NCBI GenBank assembly: GCA_024449915.1
Contig: JAMZAV010000322.1
Span: forward strand, 248,001-312,000
Direction of reading: 5' to 3'
Source: Sweltsa coloradensis
Lineage: Eukaryota; Arthropoda; Insecta; Plecoptera; Chloroperlidae
DNA length: 64,000 nucleotides
The stretch's first letter is position 1, and each line of letters begins with the position of its first letter. The notes under the pieces are model-generated. The model was not told the origin of the DNA and did no database searches. It was given only the letters and a program-made list of their open reading frames with translations. The position numbers and the translations under genes are program-made. Positions 47,006 to 57,478 of the stretch are shown here, in pieces.

Positions 47006-47297
47006 TGACTGGGATCAGAAAACGAAAGGAAAAGACACTACAAGTTTCAAGCTCTTGGCTTTGGCACAGGCACATGTACTATACTAGCTCTTGGCTGCAG
47101 GTGAAGAGGTTGAAGGAAAAGAAGAGAAGGGTCTAACAGGTTCATCACCTGCTAGGGCCCCCAAGCAGGACAAAGAGTTAACCTTGTAAGGAACAAGGAA
47201 ACACGGACCCACCATAGGGTGTAGTAGACTCGCCCATCTCAACCCCAAAGGTGAAGACAGAAAGTGAAAGTGATAGGGTGTCAATCAACTGATTGGT

Positions 47298-48028
47298 TCT
47301 AGTGTGAAAAATGTCTATCGGCTACTTAGATTGGAGAAGGGTTGACAGGTTGGGAAAGCAAAGAGAACATAAAACCCAGCCTGAAGGGCTGGGGGCGACA
47401 AAACTTTTCACCTGCTGATGACAACTGCAGCTAATTTAAAGTTGTTAGAGTCTAGGAGGGAAGCCCCCTCACTGGTTGTGCTGTTGTGTGACTTTCCACC
47501 TTTCCTATCTCTAACCCCTTTTTTTTAAAGTATGAATGAAGAGGCACCCTGGCCAAGCAACAGAAGGGGCAGCTTTTCTCTTGTTGCCAAGGGTCCTGGT
47601 TCGAATCGAGGGTGAGTCATGAATGTTTTGTCTCCCGAGCACTAGAGTTGGGAGGGAAGCCCCCTTACTGGTTGTGCTGACGGTGTGGCTCAGTATGAAT
47701 GGTGTTTGAAGTAACCTTGCTGATGATGACAACATGCATGCAGAATTTGCTTCTTGCGTGGCCCTACCACAGGTTTGGTTATGTGTTGTGAGTTTTGTTT
47801 GCATGTAGTTAGCTGATTTTTAGTGGCCACCATCTGCTTGATGAGTCCCAGAAGGACGAAACGCGTCGTGGATTAAGGTAACAACTTTAAATTAGCTGCA
47901 GTTGTCATCAGCAGGTGAAAAGTTTTGTCGCCCCCAGCCCTTCAGGCTGGGATTTATGTTCTCTTTGCTTTCCCAACTCGTCAACCCTTCTCCAATCTAA
48001 GTAGCCGATAGGCATTTTTCACACTAGA
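47298..48028 (+). mobile_element. 731-bp element with 150-bp inverted ends and a ribozyme-like motif
   Basis: The arms (47298-47447 and 47879-48028) are nearly identical inverted repeats beginning TCTAGTGTGAAAAATG and including GACAAAACTTTTCACCTGCT and TAATTTAAAGTTGTT. Between them: a direct repeat of GGGAAGCCCCCTCACTGGTT (47458, and 47652 with one change), a tRNA-like block with GGTTCGAATCGAGGG near 47600, and a hammerhead-like sequence just before the right arm. The arrangement recalls small retroelements or Penelope-type terminal regions that carry hammerheads; class not proven. Confidence 0.6.
47832..47873 (+). ncRNA. Hammerhead-ribozyme-like sequence
   Basis: In order: ATCTGC (stem I 5' side), TTGATGA (core; consensus CTGATGA, so the first C is T here), GTCC-CAGAA-GGAC (perfect 4-bp stem II), GAAA, then ACGCGT, a self-complementary stem III, and C ending the GTC cleavage triplet, then GTGGAT, which pairs with ATCTGC using two G-U wobbles. 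A very short self-complementary stem III is known from hammerheads of retroelements, which work as dimers. The core change would probably reduce or abolish cleavage. Confidence 0.6.
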
Positions 48029-48369
48029 TTCCATAATCAAAAGTCATTAGTCATTACCGAAAATCAAAATATCAATACTTGGTTGAAAACGGCCCGAAAC
48101 ACGTAATTCGTATTTCCTGCTTGGGCAGACAGAGATAGATCACAAGGTCACAAGGTGTCTTACTTGATAAATTCATGCTTGGGAGCAAACTTAGCTGATA
48201 GCGGGAGGCAAAAACAAATACAACACAGACAGGTCAAGCGGCGAGTGGCATGAGATTATATTGTTTTGAATTTCATTTACCACATTTGAGATTCCATCTG
48301 TTGGAACGGGCTTGAATTTTTTATTGGTATTATCGATAATGTCGAATCGATAATGAGTAACATAATAAC

Positions 48370-48402
48370 CCTTTCTGTATGTATGTATGTATGTATGTAT
48401 GA
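48370..48402. repeat. (GTAT)n microsatellite
   Basis: Repeated GTAT/TATG units. Confidence 0.9.
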
Positions 48403-49350
48403 AAAAATTGCAAAATAAAAATACCTTATGTCAAATAAAAACTATGCTCCCCTCTCCCCCCTCCAACAAAATTGGGGGGGGTAGTTACCCCCCCCCCCCC
48501 CCGTAGGTATGCCACTGTCAAGTACTACATGTGAAACAAACAATAAACAGGTTGAAGCTGATTTAAAAAATTTACAAAAATCCAATTTTGCAAATTTCAG
48601 GATCATAAAGCTTTAAAATTGTGTGTATAAAAAAAATCACAGGTAGGCCTACATCTCAGGGTTCCTGATTTTTGGAATTTTTATTTAAAACAATCAAAAT
48701 TGTGATTTATTCGTTTAAATTGGATTGGGGTAGGCTAATTTGATTTTTAAATCTATTTTTTTGTTTTTTTTATTTAGCCCTTCGAATTGGTGAATGACAA
48801 ACTTCACTTGTTTTAATTTTTTCTGTTTCACTATAGGTAGTTAGTAGTTACTACATAAAGAAATAGGCCAAAACAACCCAATTAATTTGGCATAATGACA
48901 AATAAATGGCTAAAATCAGTATTTTTTATTTATGTTTTGTATGCTACGTGATACCACCACTAAGTTTTAATAATATGGGCAAAATATTTTAATGTTTTAA
49001 TTGGAAAGCTTAATAATTCAAGCAAGATGTAACCCATTTCTAGACTTTCAAATTAAAAACAGCTTTATTGACCACAAATGACACGAGTGATTGGCGTTGG
49101 TTTCTTAAAAGCAAACTCGTGCCCAGTATGATGCATAGAACTTAGCAGCATAGGCCTCTAGGGTAGTCAATTTTGAATTTGTGTGTGAGTACTGAGTAGG
49201 GTAGGGTCTGTCCCTTAAACAATGTTTTGGTTGGTCTAACAGTAGCACTGTATACTGTATAGGCCACCTTGGCAAGATGTCAAACTACACATTTTTATAG
49301 GCTCCAGGGTTGCCACCAAGAAAAAATCAAAATCTTGTTTGAGCGCATCA
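48403..49350. other. No gene; hAT-like right end near 48513
   Basis: C- and G-runs end in GTAGGTATGCCACTG at 48499-48513, resembling hAT right ends elsewhere in the window. I found no left partner. The remainder is AT-rich and unannotated. Confidence 0.35.
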
Positions 49351-49356
49351 AAAATC

Positions 49357-49357
<1 letters not shown>

Positions 49358-49428
<71 letters not shown>

Positions 49429-50080
49429 TTTGTTTCAATACATTACAACAGGACGCAATGTCCCACAAGTGCAATTTACCAAATATTACATAGGGTAACA
49501 AAACAAAACATTACTATACAGTACAATATAAAATTAGTTACCGGTACATAAAGATGAATATAAAAATAATATAAACATGAATGTATGATGGTGTTGTATG
49601 TATGTTTGAGTGTATGATTGTGTTAGTGAGTGTGTATGTGTAAATATAAATTGTGAGTGCATGAAGGAGTGACTAAAGATATTACTATTTCTTTTTGTGA
49701 AAAGTTAATTATCGGTTATTTCTTTTTCTTGATGACGAAATTGATGAATATTACTGTTGTGCAAATCTAAATTAGGCCTGTTCAATGGCAAAATATTGTT
49801 ATAAGTAGACTGTAACCTTATCAAACAGGAATACTTGCGACTGGGGGAACATAAAATAGTTTATGAATTCGAGTGTTCTTTGGTGGCACACGATAGTTCA
49901 ATGACTCGATTAGAGGCAAGTCAAGCAGGTTATTAGCAATTTTTAAAGAGCAGAACAACGTCCATAAATTTTCTCCGGCTTTCAAGAGTACCGTACTTAG
50001 CTTTTTGTCAGAACACATACCCAAATAATTTACTGTGGTATTCCGTTTTAGCCTTTTTTAAAATCAAGAGTTACCTGGCT
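49358..50080 (-). mobile_element. LINE 3' fragment with (AAAT)n tail
   Basis: On the minus strand a frame (50024-49821) carries FCSLKIANNLLDLPLIESLN and VPPKNTRIHKLFYVPP, the C-terminal signature of jockey-like LINEs. A shifted frame continues with RLQSTYNNILPLNRPNL. The 3' tail is the (TTTA)n tract at 49358-49432 in plus-strand reading. Severely truncated. Confidence 0.65.
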
Positions 50081-50605
50081 GTCTTCGATGTCATGTGTTT
50101 GGCTTCCGTTATTGAATGATAGCTCATTTTCAAACAGAAATCTCGAGTGGGACACCATCAGTCCAGCCAGTGCATGGCACAAAGTATGATAATCTCCGTC
50201 TTTAGAGTTTGGTTTGTGCCATTCGTGCCACTATTGACCAGGGCATCGAACCGGTACAAACCGAAAACCGAAAAAAAAAAGATATTTTTCCTGAACCGAA
50301 AACCGAATCGAAAACTGTTAGAAGAAAGTGCCTGAACCGAAAACCGAACCGTAACCGAATTTCTTATTTCGGTTTATTTTGTTTTTTTTCGGTTAATTTC
50401 GGTCACAAAGTCTAAAAATCACCAAATCGCAAAAATTGGGAAAAAGGAAAAAAGTTTGATTTTCCCTTTCACAAGTCCGGTCATATTTTATTTTCATTTG
50501 TCCAAAGACACCTGCCTACCACACCTTTCATAAACGCCGACTTCAGAATGTTGTTGTTAACCGTGGAAATCAAATTATGGTCACTTTAATTTAGTGTAGT
50601 AAGGC

Positions 50606-51944
50606 CAGGGGCGTAACCAGAGTACTAATATTACCCGGGTAAGATGCGGAGGAAGGGACTTCAAGGAAAGTAGCAGGGGGGCTTGGGGGGCTCGCAACTA
50701 CAGCGCCGCAGGCGATTTTTTGAAAATTTGGGTTTTTAGAGTGAGTTTCTGAGCGTTTCAGATAAATTACCAGGCTGAATGCAAAAGTGAAATAATTTCG
50801 TTTATGTAGTGCAAAAAACAGAAAACAAACAAAAATGGAACATTGACGAGAATGATAAGTATTGAGTTTTGGGGCTAAGTAAGGAAGCTGTTGGTACTTA
50901 AATGTTAATAAACTATAAGCACGATTTGGAATCTGGATTGCAGGTATCTGATATTGTAAACTAGACATCGGAATATTTTTTACCGAACGGGACACGTTGT
51001 AGCAGTGGCGGGACGTGGGACTTTACTTTGAATATCGGGACTGTCCCGCCGAAAGCGGTAAGTAGGCCTATGTCAACCCTATGTGGAGACCCAAATCTTC
51101 GATGTCAGTACGGGGTTCTGGGGCAAACAAATAGTCAGTCTTTTTATTTTCCAAATTATTAACAATTTGTTAAAATCAAACCTTGAAAAATAATTTTTAA
51201 TTTTTAACAACTTTAGTAGGCGAAGATTAAAATTTCATCTAGGATTAGTTATAGTTTAACTTTAATTTATTGTTATTATCAAAACAAACTAAACGTATAG
51301 GCCTACTTTGAATGAAAATAGTTAAACATAATTTAATGTACTTACAAATTAAATATACATATTAGGTACTAGATAAACCATGCTTGAACACTCGAAAAAT
51401 AATGTTGATGAGAAAAATGTACAGTTAGTGATAACGAATTAAAATGCATGTTCTGACTTACGTTCAATCTGCTCTCTGAAATGCAAGGGCTATTCTCCTA
51501 TGATATGATATATTCGATATGAAACACACTCACTGTTGAACTTCTACATAATGTAGCTGGGCTTCCGACACTATCAACCCTTGTAAGGTCAAGACAAGAC
51601 TGAAACGAAGCGAAAATGAGCAAAATAACGGTCGTCAACCCCATATTGCCAAGTGAATGTCTATATTTCCAGGAATCGAGCTTGTTTGAGATGAATGGCA
51701 TGCACTGACCATTGACCAATCCACCCCCCCCCCCCCCCCCGCCCTCATGACACCTGCACACCACGTGCGATCCTATACCTCCAGACATCAACCCTTCTCT
51801 TTTGAGTTGTCGAGAACAAACAAAAAAGTCCTGGGTTGATTTTTTTGCGACATTTTTGCGGTTGGTCCTGGTGAAATATTGTAATCGTTGTAGGCATACT
51901 TAGGGAATTTTTACCCGGGTTACCGATGCCTAGTTACGCCGGTG
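50606..51944. mobile_element. hAT-type transposon nested in the previous one
   Basis: Perfect 8-bp duplication AGTAAGGC (50598-50605 and 51945-51952). Ends CAGGGGCGTAACCAGAG and CACCGGCGTAACTAGGC (inward), both soon followed by TTACCCGGGTAA or TACCCGGGT. A C-run/G-run (51722-51740) lies inside. No transposase is visible. It must be younger than its host element. Confidence 0.9.
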
Positions 51945-52140
51945 AGTAAGGCTAAATGTAAATAGACGACACTCCCCGTCGCCGTACCCATTGATTGCCT
52001 TAGTCCCGTAACGTTCATTATCCCAGTCTCTCATATCGGCCTCTACAGACACAGACCTGATTTGGACTGAGGAACATTGTAGAATGTGGACTTTGAGTCA
52101 GGTTTTGGGCTTTGGACATATATATATATATATATTGGGA

Positions 52141-52518
52141 ATTGTTTGCTTGGTATATAGATGAGGCCTAAATGGCTAGGATACTTAAACTGGGAAGATG
52201 AATAAACATGTTTCAGTGGGGGAAAGGTACAGAAGGACGACAGCTTACCTTGAAAAACGTTAGGTAGGTCGCACAGACACAAATAGATGAGTAGACAAAG
52301 TTGCTGATACGTTTCGACCAACTAGTGGTCTTTATCACTCAGCGTGTTTATCACTCACGCTGAGTGATAAAGACCACTAGTTGGTCGAAACGTATCAGCA
52401 ACTTTGTCTACTCATCTATTTGTGTCTGTGCGACCTACCTAACGTTTTTCAAGGTAAGCTGTCGTCCTTCTGTACCTTTCCCCCACTGAAACATGTTTAT
52501 TCATGTTCCCAGTTTAAA
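52141..52518. mobile_element. Foldback with 162-bp arms, each holding a hammerhead-like motif
   Basis: Arms 52185-52346 and 52356-52517 are almost perfect inverted copies with a 9-base spacer. ATATTGGGAATTG stands on both sides (about 52128-52140 and 52520-52532), a likely target duplication. In each arm, read toward the outside, GACC-ACTAGTT-GGTC is followed by GAAAC and GTATC and preceded by GCTGAGTGATAAA. This has the order of a hammerhead (core, stem II, GAAAC, NUH triplet), but the core has extra bases. A pair of such motifs in head-to-head repeats resembles Penelope-like element ends. Confidence 0.7.
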
Positions 52519-52778
52519 TATATTGGGAATTGATAGATGTGGGCATGTATCAGTAATTAATGTTAGTAAATATCCCTACAAACGTTTTCAACTTTCAAAA
52601 AAATGATACTTTTATTGATTTTGCCTTATAAAATGTTAAATAAAATAAACTGGTTCGAACAACCGTTATTTTTAGAAAGGTCGAACCGAACCGAATTAAA
52701 ACCGAACCGAAAAAATAACATTGTACCGAAAACCGAACCGAAATAAAAATTATTTCGGTTCGATCCCCTGCTATTGAC

Positions 52779-53060
52779 CAATTATTTGATATTTTGATAA
52801 TCGATAATGAATTTTGGTTATCGATTATCAAAATTATATCCATTAGTGATTATCGATCGATAATATCGACTATCGTGTGCATCCCTAATTTAAATCAATG
52901 ATTTTATAATTTTTTTTTTAAATTTGAAATAAACTGATTTTACCCTGCTACAGCTATTATTTTTTAAATTGTCATTTTTGTATACTATTTTATGCTCTAG
53001 ATTTGGCGACAAAAAATATATTTTTGTAATAATAGCCTCTTTAAAACTTTAATAGACTAC
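52779..53060. other. hAT-like right end near 52878; otherwise nothing
   Basis: TATCGATTATC/GATAATCGATA words lead to ATCGTGTGCATCCCTA, a form common at hAT ends. No left partner found. Its distance from the element at 50239-52770 suggests an independent, truncated copy. Confidence 0.35.
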
Positions 53061-53339
53061 GTTATGCACAGTGGCGCCGGAAGTACCTTTTAGTAGGGGG
53101 GGCAAACTTTATTTCAAAATAAATCGTAATGTCGACATAGTACAGGGATTACGTGAATGGGGGGTCTGGGGGGGTAGCCCCCCAGCATATGCGGGTCCGG
53201 GGCGCATAGCCCCGGGAAAAAATCGATTCTTAGAGTGTGTTTGGAGCATTTTAACGAGTTTTAGGCACTCTAAAGTATCAATTTTGTTCCTAGAAAAGTG
53301 CCTATTTTATACAAGTATTATACTTAAATAGGTATTATA

Positions 53340-53830
53340 CTTAAATAGATAAATTTGTCAATCCAGCCACTCAGTCACAACTAATTTTCAGTGTGGGACT
53401 TTAATTTAAAGGGGCCATCAAATTCCATCTTGCAACCTTCTCTTGGTTTGGCCTGTGATTAGGGGAGTTGTTCTCCCTGAAACTAATGGCGAGCTCTGGG
53501 TCGTCGTCGGGGAACTTTCCCCTTCCCTTTGACTACCTCCCCGACGGCGACGACAATGACAACACGGACGGATGATGACACAGACGGAGACGACCACGAC
53601 GTGGGGGAACCCCTGCCCTCCCCATATGCTTGTGGCTGGCTCTGACCAGCACAGGCCTGTCCACCCCTTGTCCCCCCGCGTCATCCCTTACGTCCCTCCC
53701 TTCGTCTCGATTAGCCAAGTTGCATGAGACGTTAAGTAATATCCAATCAATTTAATTTAAAGCGACCAAGCCAACCCTATAAGCTCCGACGCAATCGACG
53801 AGTGAGCGATAACCAAACAAGGGTTATATA
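53340..53830 (-). mobile_element. tRNA-headed SINE family copy, interrupted
   Basis: Matches the SINE at 59010-59432 in two parts: GCGACCAAGCCAACC to CGACGAGTGAGCGATAACCA (53761-53815) and CACTCAGTCACAACTAATTT with CAGTGTGGGAC (53368-53398). A GC-rich stretch (53410-53720) of unknown origin lies between. Part of this stretch resembles 3610-3700 in reverse. Confidence 0.55.
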
Positions 53831-53874
53831 AAAAATATAAACCCTGTTATAATTTATGAATATATTTTACTTAC

Positions 53875-54010
53875 AAGTGGTCTCCGAGTCGGGAGGTTTC
53901 TCCGCAGATGCACAGGAAGTCGTAGCTGTTGACCTGGACGCAGTTACACTATTCACAGGCTTTTTGTTCATAAATAATTGAAGCAGAGTTGGCTGTTTGC
54001 GTTTGGACAT
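53875..54010 (-). CDS. First exon of a hAT transposase, exon only
   Basis: From ATG at 54010 (minus strand) 45 codons read MSKRKQPTLLQLFMNKKPVN followed by a Ser/Thr-rich stretch, ending at a clean GTAAGT donor (53874-53869). MSKRKQ.TL..FF is a recurrent start of hAT-type and ZMYM-like transposases, usually before a zinc finger. It lies inside the hAT at 53069-54999 in minus orientation, so it is that element's own first exon. The zinc finger and DDE domain are missing; the exon cannot make a working protein. Confidence 0.6.
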
Positions 54011-54094
54011 TTTAATATATATAATCAAACACCCGGTTCCAACATAAGTCAGGTCGGGGGGTGACGTATCACCAATTTCTCGGGCTGTGGACTT

Positions 54095-54201
54095 TCAGTG
54101 TTTGCTAGCCAGGCTCAACACCTCCTCATCTACTTCGATGTCTTCTATGACAGGCATTTCTACCAGTTCTCGCCATTTCTTTCTATCCTCCCAGAGTCTT
54201 T
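54095..54201 (-). other. Possible exon with a LINE-like C-terminal motif
   Basis: After a CCGTTTAG acceptor, one frame reads RLWEDRKKWRELVEMPVIED and an acidic end, stopping at 54097-54095. A W.DR..WR.LV motif is common at the C-terminus of several non-LTR elements, but it could be a captured host exon. It sits upstream of the transposase exon inside the same hAT. Confidence 0.3.
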
Positions 54202-55210
54202 CTAAACGGAAAATCCAAAAAGTAATTACACGCGTAAATAAAATAGCATAATTCACTGATCAGGTATACATTAAACTAGCACATCTACACTTTACTCCAA
54301 TAGAACGAAAACAACACAGTCACAGTGACACTAGGACTTCTTGACTGGACCAGAGGTAAAGTGAAAATGAAAATGCTTACTGATCAGTAGTCAACACACT
54401 TCACAAAAAAAGTTCTGAGGGAGTTCCTTGCATATACTGGGCAATGGAACATAAGAATGGATGGATTATAACGGAACATCTATTTGCAAATGTTCTGTAA
54501 ATCTGTCACAACTCTCAACTCTAAACATGACATTTCGCCCATTCAAGATGAAGTAATTTACTATTTCCGTCTCCACGTAAAGCCCGACATAGAAGTTGAC
54601 AACCTAGTGACAAGGTTATTACTTATTTTAATCTTTCCAACCATTGCCTGAGCACGACCACTACCCGTCGTACTACCCGTACAGCTTTCCGAGAAAACCG
54701 AAAAGAGATGTTTACCTCAACCCCCACCCTCCAGGGGCCCTGGCCTGTGCCGCCACATGTTACCTCTTTTGTTAGTGTTTTCAAAGAACTACTATGATAA
54801 AATAATTATTATCTCTTACAATAAAGTTTTGCTATTTTTATAGTTGAAACTTGTTATAATCAACCGTTATATATTTCTTATGCATAATTAAACGATACTC
54901 ATGTTTGATATTAAGGGGGGGCAAAATGATAGTCTTGCCCCCCCTTGATTTTGTAGGGGGGCAAGTGCCCCCTCTGCCCCCCCGGTTCCGGCGCCACTGG
55001 TTATGCAACAGGCTACTGAACGCATCTCATTGTTTGCGATTCTTCAACCGACAACCCTGTGTGTAACATTGGTAGGTCTGCCCAATTTTGTTTAATTTTG
55101 CTAAATGCTAAACAACTATTAAAGACAGCATTTAATTGTGAACCCTTCTCCGAATACCAACCTATTGTGAATCATCCGTAAATATTTCCCCCTTTGAGTG
55201 GTTGACCTTG

Positions 55211-55719
55211 CAGTGGCGTATCCAAGGGGGGGACAAAAACCCCTGTTGCAAAAAAGTGTGAAAGTGCACTTTAACGTTTCAATGGAGAATATAGAAAAAC
55301 CGTTTTATCGCAATATTAAAGGCGAATTATTACCATCTGACCGAAAGAGGATGTTAGTAGACACAAAGTTGGTTGTTGTGATGCTTTAAAATGCACAGAT
55401 TTTCACCAAAATGACCTTCAAAAAGAAAAGTTTTAGATTAAAAACAAGTTTTTAGTAGATATACAAAGTTGGTTATTTGATGCTTTAAAATGCACAGATT
55501 TTCACCAAAATAACCTTCAAAAAGAAAACTTTTAGATTAAAAACAGGATTTTAGTAGATACTGTATACAAAGTTGGTTATTGTGATGCTTTAAAACGCAC
55601 AGATTTTCACCAAAATGACCTTGAAGGAGATTTTTTCACCCACTTAACCTTTGGTACATCTATAAATTAATTGGTTAACTCCCCCCCCCCCCCTTTATGA
55701 ATTCCTGGATATACCACTG
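55211..55719. mobile_element. Short hAT-type element (509 bp) with internal tandem units
   Basis: Ends CAGTGGCGTATCCAAGG and CAGTGGTATATCCAGGAA (inward). Flanks TGACCTTG (55203-55210) and TGGCCTTG (55720-55727) form an 8-bp duplication with one mismatch. Inside, three units of about 100-110 bp share ACAAAGTTGGTTATTGTGAT and GCACAGATTTTCACCAAAAT. C-run next to the right end. No ORF. Confidence 0.8.
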
Positions 55720-55727
55720 TGGCCTTG

Positions 55728-56500
55728 ATACATAAAGTCTAGTGATGAACATAAGAGGCCAGTCCGCCATACAATATTCTGTTCGTGTGACAGTAGTTTC
55801 ACTTAGGTAGTACTAGTAGGCCCTATTACAGCAGTATTTTGTTCTTGAGGTGGAAGGGTAAATCGCAGGTTAATAGACGGTTTTCAAAATCACCAGCACC
55901 ATATATATCGCGCGCACAAAGCATTACGGGGGAAAGGGCGTTTGCTAGCTGTTATGTGCTGATATATGTTGTGATCAAATATCAGATGGTAGGCATAGAC
56001 CTAGTTTAGGGTACATTCTTGGGGTAAGGAATATGACAAAATATTAAACATTCTAGTAGGTCATTTGTAAAGCAATGGAGAGCAAGTTGGTCTAGGTGTT
56101 ATCATGATGAAGTTTTTACAAAAGCTTTGTGTATAAGGAGGCAGTGGCGTAAATGAGACCCCTGCCACCCCCACGAGGCGGAGAGGAGGGGGGCGGCGTG
56201 CAAGGGGGCATGACCCGCAAAACCTACAGATCTTGTTGTATTGTCATACAAATTTGTAATTTTGCCAATTTTTGCCACTCGAGAAAACAAAACATTTTTA
56301 ACGACAATAATTCACCGACCTGCATCTCCATTCTCTAGTTCCAACATTTTAACTTGAGTTTTGTTATTCCACTGGTAAACATTGAATTACTATTTCAAAA
56401 CTGTGTACCTTTGCAAACAGCTCTTTTTATCTCCCGTAATGACAAGACTGATGGTGGAAATCATTGATGCCAGCAAGCCATTCAATTAGTGTGATTGATA
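55728..56500. other. No gene; hAT-like end at 56143
   Basis: CAGTGGCGTAAATGAGACCC at 56143 resembles hAT ends but has no partner. Other sequence is unannotated. Confidence 0.4.
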
Positions 56501-57066
56501 ACTAGGAAAACGCTAAAGTCCCGCCGCGTTGATGGATGAGCTTTTTTGTAAGTTTTTAGTTTGTGTGGGACCACTTTTCCTTTGCAAGTGCTTTGTAAAT
56601 GCATTGTAGGTGATTGTTGTCAAGTTTCTATTGTTACTTGTTAATTGTTATTATAAACCTCAAAAAACTCATATTAAAACCTTTATTCTATGGATTCTGG
56701 CTAACTTTTTCAACTTTTTCTTTCAAAAAGCAATACATAACCATTACCTTAATGTACATGTAAAATATGAACGTTGTAGCCCCACCCGTTTGGTCAGAAT
56801 CGGCCCAAATGTCACGAAAATATCGCACTAAAAATAAAAATAAAATCGTAAAAGTACGATATTCATGAGAAATATTTCTTCTATTGTACCCAAAAATGTG
56901 GCAAGTCTAAGTTCTGAGATTTCGAAGGCCCCCTGCAATTTTCATCAAGATCGCATATGCCGTTTGCCCGGTAGAGAGCGAACAAACAGACAAAAATACA
57001 AAAAAAAAAAAATTATTTTTTGGGGGGGTCAGTGAAATTGAAGTCTTTACTTCGCTCATCCAATTA
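56501..57066 (+). mobile_element. Dispersed repeat family A, full copy without duplication
   Basis: Starts ACTAGGAAAACGCTAAAGTC, GTTGATGGATGAGC; ends CTTTACTTCGCTCATCCAAT. It has one copy of the CACCCGTTTGGTCAGAATCG unit where the copy at 40411 has two. Closest relative of that copy. Confidence 0.8.
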
Positions 57067-57349
57067 CATTTTGCAATCATTGAGTATCAAAGATTTCACA
57101 ACCAACCAACATTTTTTTCACCAAAAAAATTGGTTTGTCATATTGAGACTTTCGGTCTCTTATTACGCAATTTGGCCGGTAAAAGTGGCACCATTTTTTA
57201 AGATAAATTATATCAGTACATATTAGTATTACCGATTGTTATTGGTAATGCAGTTGGCCAGTTACCATTTCAATTATCAATTAACAATTATCATTTTTAT
57301 TTTATCATTGTGGATCCCTATTAATAACTGTCTATGTTGCATATTTCAG

Positions 57350-57478
57350 GATTGGGAGGAACCTGTAAGATCATCGAGGTGGCTCCTTGAAAACCTTCAG
57401 CATCATATATCGCAGCTCAAGTGTAATTCTTCTCGAACTTCATCATATTCAGCCGCCTACGCTGGCATCGCCCAATAA
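57350..57478 (+). CDS. Candidate last coding exon of an unknown host gene
   Basis: A TTGCATATTTCAG acceptor is followed by 42 codons, DWEEPVRSSRWLLENLQHHI then SQLKCNSSRTSSYSAAYAGI and AQ, and TAA at 57476-57478. It starts on a complete codon, as the donor of the exon at 38338-38425 requires. Codon choice looks even and the segment matches none of the repeats. The following 1.3 kb looks single-copy, as a 3' UTR and downstream region might. No AATAAA is obvious close by. I do not recognise the protein. Confidence 0.35.
   Translation, partial: DWEEPVRSSRWLLENLQHHISQLKCNSSRTSSYSAAYAGIAQ

Larger units (their letters stand above)
50239..52770. mobile_element. hAT-type transposon, host of two nested elements
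   Basis: Flanked by a perfect 8-bp duplication CTATTGAC (50231-50238, 52771-52778). Ends CAGGGCATCGAACCGG and CAGGGGATCGAACCGA (inward). Both subterminal zones are dense in ACCGAAAACCGAA/TTCGGTT words. Between them lie a second hAT (50606-51944) and a foldback (52141-52518). Without these, only about 0.8 kb is original. No transposase. Confidence 0.9.
53069..54999 (-). mobile_element. hAT-type transposon with remnant transposase first exon
   Basis: Perfect 8-bp duplication GTTATGCA (53061-53068 and 55000-55007). Ends CAGTGGCGCCGGAAGTAC and CAGTGGCGCCGGAACCGG (inward); both are followed by G-runs with GGGGGGCAA. The interior has a spliced transposase first exon on the minus strand and a SINE insertion (53340-53830). 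The body of the transposase is gone, so it is an internally deleted derivative of an autonomous element. Confidence 0.9.

Noticed and set aside
49269..49551. Frames of 70-74 codons with Tyr-Leu-Phe-Ile repeats
   Set aside because: Translation of the (TTTA)n tail of a minus-strand LINE.
53418..53718. Minus-strand frames with Arg/Gly-rich composition
   Set aside because: GC-rich stretch inside an interrupted SINE; no homology or signals.
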